A stretch of DNA of 64,000 nucleotides from Microbacterium algeriense (GTDB taxonomy: Bacteria; Actinomycetota; Actinomycetes; Actinomycetales; Microbacteriaceae): the NCBI RefSeq assembly GCF_008868005.1, contig NZ_WAAO01000002.1:558001-622000 (forward strand). The letters run 5' to 3'. Below, piece by piece: positions 59,483 through 64,000 of this stretch. Position numbers and translations under genes: made by a program. Every line of letters starts with the position of its first letter. The first letter of the stretch is position 1. The notes below the pieces were generated by a model, which made no database searches, was not told the DNA's origin, and was given only the letters and a program-made list of their open reading frames with translations.

Positions 59483-60350
59483 GCTTCCCGAGGTCGAGGT
59501 CGTCCGGGCCGGCCTGGAACCGGCCGCCGTCGGCGCCGTGATCACCGGGGTCAGCGTGTTCGACGAACGTGCGCTGACGCGACACGTCCCTGGCGCGTCC
59601 GACTTCGTCGCGCGACTCGAGGGCCGGTCCTTCACGGCGACGTCCCGGCGCGGCAAGTTCCTCTGGCTCCCGCTCGACGACGGGGACTCCGCGCTGATCG
59701 CCCACCTCGGGATGAGCGGGCAGATGCTGCTGCGTGCGCCCGATGCGACGGCCGAGCGGCACGAGCGCGTCCGCATCGGGATCGAGCATCCCGTGCACGG
59801 AGAGCTCGCCATCGTCTTCGCCGACCAGCGGACGTTCGGCTCGCTGGCGGTCGACGCGCTCGTCGCCGACGGTCCTTCGCGTGTTCCGACGCAGGTGCGT
59901 CACATCGCCAGGGACCCGCTGGATGCCGCCTTCGATGATCGGGCGTTCCGCGCGGCGCTGTCGCGACGGCGCAGCGCGATCAAGCGCGTTCTCCTGGACC
60001 AGAGCCTCATCAGCGGAATCGGCAACATCTACGCCGACGAGTCCCTGTGGGCCGCACGCATCCACCCGGAGACCTCCGCGGATGCGTTGTCGACCCGCGC
60101 GGTCCATCGGCTGCTCGCCGAGGTGCGGCTCGTGCTCACGAGGGCTCTCGCCGAGGGCGGCACGAGCTTCGATGCGCAGTACGTGAACGTCAACGGACAG
60201 GCCGGTTACTTCGCGCGTCACCTGCATGCCTACGGCCGCGCGGGGCAGCCGTGCGAGCGGTGCGGCGGTCCGATCCGGAGGGAGCCGTTCATGAACCGCT
60301 CCAGCTTCTTCTGCCCGCGTTGCCAGCGGGTGAAGCCGGCCGCGGACTAG
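59475..60350 (+). CDS. mutM: Formamidopyrimidine-DNA glycosylase
   Basis: A 291-residue repair enzyme that removes 8-oxoguanine and Fapy lesions and nicks the strand. N-terminal [13 protein letters not shown] supplies the catalytic Pro2 and Glu3; helix-two-turn-helix region [18 protein letters not shown]-terminal zinc finger [25 protein letters not shown] (in part; four cysteines). GTG at 59475 inside the end of rnc. Complete length. Confidence 0.96.
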   Translation: MPELPEVEVVRAGLEPAAVGAVITGVSVFDERALTRHVPGASDFVARLEGRSFTATSRRGKFLWLPLDDGDSALIAHLGMSGQMLLRAPDATAERHERVRIGIEHPVHGELAIVFADQRTFGSLAVDALVADGPSRVPTQVRHIARDPLDAAFDDRAFRAALSRRRSAIKRVLLDQSLISGIGNIYADESLWAARIHPETSADALSTRAVHRLLAEVRLVLTRALAEGGTSFDAQYVNVNGQAGYFARHLHAYGRAGQPCERCGGPIRREPFMNRSSFFCPRCQRVKPAAD

Positions 60351-60460
60351 GCGCGCCGTCCCTGCGGAGGCGGTCACCGCGCACGCGCCGGGACCATCGG
60401 CACTGTCGCCGAGGCGACACTCGGCGAAGACTTGCAGCTCGTAGAACGAGAGGCATCACC

Positions 60461-60979
60461 ATGACTGCACGCAACTATTCGCTCCTCGTCGCCGCTTACG
60501 ACGACGTCACGACGGCCCGAGAGGAGTTCGCGGCGATCCACCAGCTCGACGATGTGAAGGTGACCGCAGGCGTCGTCCTCTCCCGTGACGAACAGGGAGA
60601 GGTCGAAGTGAAGGAGCACGGCGGCCGCCTGATCGAGGAGGGAACGGCGATCGGCGCCGTCGCCGGGCTGGTGGTCGGCCTCTTCGCACCCCCGCTTCTG
60701 CTGACAGGGGTGGTGGGTGCGGCGATCGGCGCCGGGGCCGGGGCGCTCGTGAAACGCCATGAGGAGAAGAACATCGGAGTGGACGCAGAGGCGTGGCTTC
60801 CGGCAGGTTCTTCGGCGATCGTCGCCGTCGTGGACGATCGCTACCTCGACAAGGTGGACAAGGCCGTCAGGAAGGCGACGAAGAAGGTGGCCAAGGCGAT
60901 CGAGAAGGGCGACTACGACGCGGTGGTGAAGGCCGTGAACACGGGCGACGACAAGATCGTCGACGCTCTCGCCTCCTGA
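60461..60979 (+). CDS. DUF1269-like membrane-associated protein
   Basis: A 172-residue protein with a ferredoxin-like N-terminal part (YSLLVAAYDDVTTAREEFAAI), a glycine-rich hydrophobic hairpin at about 63-92 (AIGAVAGLVVGLFAPPLLLTG in two parts) and a Lys-rich C-terminus (KAVRKATKKVAKAIEKGDYDAV in parts). DUF1269 proteins are common in actinobacteria; function unknown. ATG behind GAGAGG. Monocistronic by spacing. Confidence 0.8.
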   Translation: MTARNYSLLVAAYDDVTTAREEFAAIHQLDDVKVTAGVVLSRDEQGEVEVKEHGGRLIEEGTAIGAVAGLVVGLFAPPLLLTGVVGAAIGAGAGALVKRHEEKNIGVDAEAWLPAGSSAIVAVVDDRYLDKVDKAVRKATKKVAKAIEKGDYDAVVKAVNTGDDKIVDALAS

Positions 60980-61045
60980 CAGCGGCCCTCGGCATCGACC
61001 GAACAGCGGTGCCGGGCGGTCGGATCGCCGACTCGCGGGGGTCTC

Positions 61046-61669
61046 ATGGATGTCGTGCTGGACTTCCTCGGCACGTTCTTCTTCGCCATCTCGGGGTCCC
61101 TGTTGGCGGCGCGCCGGGGATTCGACATCGTGGGGTCCGTCCTCCTGGGTGCGCTGACGGGGTTGGGCGGCGGGGTCGTCCGTGACCTGATCCTGGGCGT
61201 CACGCCGACCGCGTTCTCGCAGCCGATCCACCTGGCGGCTCCCGTCGCCGCGGCGGCGCTCGTCTTCTTCCTCGACCCGGCCGTCGAACGGATGCCCCAC
61301 ACCCTGCTCGTCTTCGATGCCGCAGGTCTTGGTCTGTTCTGCACGACGGGGGCGGTGAAGGCGCTCCAGCTGGGCATGAATCCGGTCGCTGCGGCTCTGC
61401 TCGGGGTCGCGACCGGCGTCGGAGGCGGCCTGCTCCGCGATGTCGTCGCGAACAGGGATCCGCAGCTGTTCGATCCGGACGACATCTACGCCGTTCCGGC
61501 CATGCTCGGCGCGGCGTCGATCACCGTCGCCTGGCTGACGGGCTGGTACAGCCCCGCGGTCGTGGTAGCCGTCGGTACGCTCGTTTTCACCCTACGACTC
61601 GTGTCGCTCCGGTTCGGATGGCGGGTTCCACGGGCGGTCGCCCGGCGGCGTGACGACCGGAGGGCGTAG
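61046..61669 (+). CDS. Trimeric intracellular cation channel (TRIC/UPF0126) family protein
   Basis: A 207-residue, seven-helix membrane protein made of two similar halves, each with a glycine-rich GxGGxxRD motif: GLGGGVVRDLILG (about 41-53) and GVGGGLLRDVVAN (about 130-142). Prokaryotic TRIC homologues conduct K+ as trimers; the related YadS of E. coli has been linked to glycine. ATG at 61046; ribosome site weak (GCGGGGG). Confidence 0.88.
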   Translation: MDVVLDFLGTFFFAISGSLLAARRGFDIVGSVLLGALTGLGGGVVRDLILGVTPTAFSQPIHLAAPVAAAALVFFLDPAVERMPHTLLVFDAAGLGLFCTTGAVKALQLGMNPVAAALLGVATGVGGGLLRDVVANRDPQLFDPDDIYAVPAMLGAASITVAWLTGWYSPAVVVAVGTLVFTLRLVSLRFGWRVPRAVARRRDDRRA

Positions 61670-61728
61670 TCCTTCGCGAGATGGTGACGCCGGCACTCCG
61701 GCATCGCCGGGGAGCTGCCCTGGCCCGG

Positions 61729-62703
61729 TCAGTTCTGCCAGTGGATCTGCTGCCCCTTGATGAGGGGGTAGTCGGCCAGCACGCTCCCGTCGAGGTCCTC
61801 CTTGTGCATGTCCACGGCCGTCACCTGGCTGTTCTCGTAGGTGGTGTAGTAGTAGATCCCCTTGTCGGTGTTGCAGCACGAGGAGTAGATGGTGATCTCG
61901 AACTTGCCGGGGGGGACTTCCACACATCCGCGCTGCTGCGCGACGGAACCGAGGATCTGGAAGAACTGGCTGATGGATTCCGATTCGGAGTCCCCGGAGA
62001 CGGAGTTCATCTTCGTGAAGGCCGCTTTCACGAACCGCGACGCCGACGACAGGTCGCCCGGCAGGCCGATGGCGCCCATGCCGCGGCTGTACACGTCGAA
62101 CTCGAGGGCGTCGGAGAAGTTGTTCTGCGGTGGGTTCGTCGACAGGTGCATGAAGTTGTTGAGGGTGAACGCCTGGATGTCGAAGGTGGGGTTGTTGGTG
62201 AGGACCCCGATCGGGTTGTCGTACACCTTCAGACCCTCCGCCACGCTCTCCACGGTGATCGACGTCGTCCGATCGGAGATGATCCAGTGCAGCGGCGACA
62301 GCGGGAAGGCGTCGCTGAAGGAGATGTCGACGAGGTTGATCCGCTCCAGCTCGGCCTTGACCTCGTCCACGGTCTCGAACTGTCCGAGGATCCAGGGGAT
62401 GAACTCGAACGGCGTGATGTTGGTCTTGTCCGACGCTTCCGGTTTGTAATCGGCGTTCCCGGGGAAGTTGAGACCGGCCATGCTGAGGCCCTTCTCGTTC
62501 GTCGCGTCGTAGTACAGGGGATAGCCGTCCGAGATCGTCGCCATCCCGATGATGGCGTGGTGCGTGGGCAGGGGTTCCGCCCGCCGGAACCGGAAGGGGA
62601 AGTTCCTCGGCGTCACCGTCACCGCCTCGTTGTACGAGAACTCCAGGTCCAGATTGCGCCCGAAGTAGTGGTCCGAAGTCGTGTAGTTCGCCCCTGTGCA
62701 CAT
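61729..62703 (-). CDS. Choloylglycine hydrolase family enzyme (bile salt hydrolase/penicillin V acylase type)
   Basis: A 324-residue Ntn hydrolase. Cys2 becomes the nucleophile after removal of Met1 (MCTGANY). Conserved active-site residues are recognisable in FGRNLDLEF (Arg, Asp), MAGLNFPGNADY (Asn), IGVLTNNPTFD (Asn) and SSASRFVKAAF (Arg), and YYYTTYENSQ near the end is typical of the bile salt hydrolase branch. No signal peptide. ATG behind GGAGGG. Composition (many Asn, Tyr, Phe, Ile) and GC content are unlike the neighbouring genes, which suggests recent acquisition. Natural substrates may be conjugated bile acids, penicillin V or acyl-homoserine lactones; not decidable here. Confidence 0.88.
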   Translation of the reverse strand: MCTGANYTTSDHYFGRNLDLEFSYNEAVTVTPRNFPFRFRRAEPLPTHHAIIGMATISDGYPLYYDATNEKGLSMAGLNFPGNADYKPEASDKTNITPFEFIPWILGQFETVDEVKAELERINLVDISFSDAFPLSPLHWIISDRTTSITVESVAEGLKVYDNPIGVLTNNPTFDIQAFTLNNFMHLSTNPPQNNFSDALEFDVYSRGMGAIGLPGDLSSASRFVKAAFTKMNSVSGDSESESISQFFQILGSVAQQRGCVEVPPGKFEITIYSSCCNTDKGIYYYTTYENSQVTAVDMHKEDLDGSVLADYPLIKGQQIHWQN

Positions 62704-62773
62704 GTCGTCACCCTCCGATGTGAGCTGATCCGTCTCGTGTGGGGCCCACGATACGTGCGAGTCCGTCGCTTGA

Positions 62774-63877
<1,104 letters not shown>

Positions 63878-63906
63878 TCGCCGGCGGACCGAGGAGAGGA
63901 GAGACC

Positions 63907-64000
63907 GTGGCACGCGTATTCGTCACCGGTTCCACACAGGGGATCGGTCGTGCGACTGCCGCGGCCCTTCTCGACGACGACCATGACGTCGTGGTCCACG
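63907..64000 (+). CDS. Short-chain dehydrogenase/reductase, N-terminal fragment
   Basis: Thirty-one codons up to the window edge begin MARVFVTGSTQGIGRATA, the TGxxxGIG NAD(P)-binding motif of SDR proteins. GTG start behind GAGGAGAGGAGAGACC, an unusually strong purine-rich ribosome site. Probably co-transcribed with the aldo/keto reductase. Confidence 0.85.
   Translation, partial: MARVFVTGSTQGIGRATAAALLDDDHDVVVH

Overview
The window is about 70% GC, densely packed, and reads as the chromosome of a Gram-positive actinobacterium of the family Microbacteriaceae, most likely Microbacterium or a close relative. That placement is an inference from codon use, gene content and gene order (serA, leuB, ilvE, gltX, then leuCD-murA-plsC-gpsA-ddl and thiL-rsmD-recG-coaD-DUF177-rpmF-rnc-mutM); no rRNA is present to confirm it.

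Layout. 1-7410: a sugar uptake and fucoside-degradation operon (lipoprotein binding protein, two permeases, ROK kinase, M81 peptidase, GH29 alpha-L-fucosidase) divergent from a ROK-type regulator cut by the window edge. 7483-11058: a large FAD/Fe-S D-2-hydroxyacid dehydrogenase divergent from an FCD-type GntR regulator, with a clear operator between them. 11072-12882: small membrane proteins. 13024-24895: serA, a TetR/14-TM efflux pair, leuB, ilvE, an AbiEi-like gene bracketed by GAGACCCCG repeats, a fumarylacetoacetase-family gene, an MFS gene, a methyltransferase and gltX. 24995-26980: tRNA-Gln carrying a 1.9 kb integrated element, with a 19-bp att repeat, a DUF3800 cargo gene and an integrase killed by an amber codon. 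26990-40835: ArsR/VOC pair, transporters, topoisomerase IB, a STAND ATPase with TPRs, aminopeptidase N, a kinase-fold protein, an MBL hydrolase, tRNA-Glu and a second ArsR/MFS pair. 40951-46539: ECF sigma factor with a DUF4349 membrane partner, a Mn2+ riboswitch candidate ahead of terC, and an organosulfur pair (flavin monooxygenase plus sulfhydrylase). 46621-60350: leucine leader peptide, leuCD and the conserved cell-wall, lipid, DNA-repair and ribosome genes. 60461-64000: DUF1269, a TRIC-like channel, a bile-salt-hydrolase-family enzyme, an aldo/keto reductase and the start of an SDR gene.

Regulation. Many start codons lie only 6-7 nt after a TANNNT hexamer with no Shine-Dalgarno, the arrangement expected for leaderless mRNAs. 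Several promoters carry perfect palindromes placed where a repressor would block them: the ArsR operator that exactly fills the -35/-10 spacer at 27671-27700, the palindrome over the -35 at 40867-40880, and the GntR box at 10343-10353. The leucine branch looks controlled by a 15-residue leaderless leader peptide with three consecutive Leu codons.

The best candidates for something new are the tRNA-Gln element, which brings its own imitation of the tRNA terminator; the leaderless leucine leader whose Leu codons are complementary to a Shine-Dalgarno; the ECF/DUF4349 pair; and the fucosidase operon containing an M81 peptidase. No CRISPR array, prophage or complete insertion sequence is visible, and no stretch over 300 bases lacks a gene.
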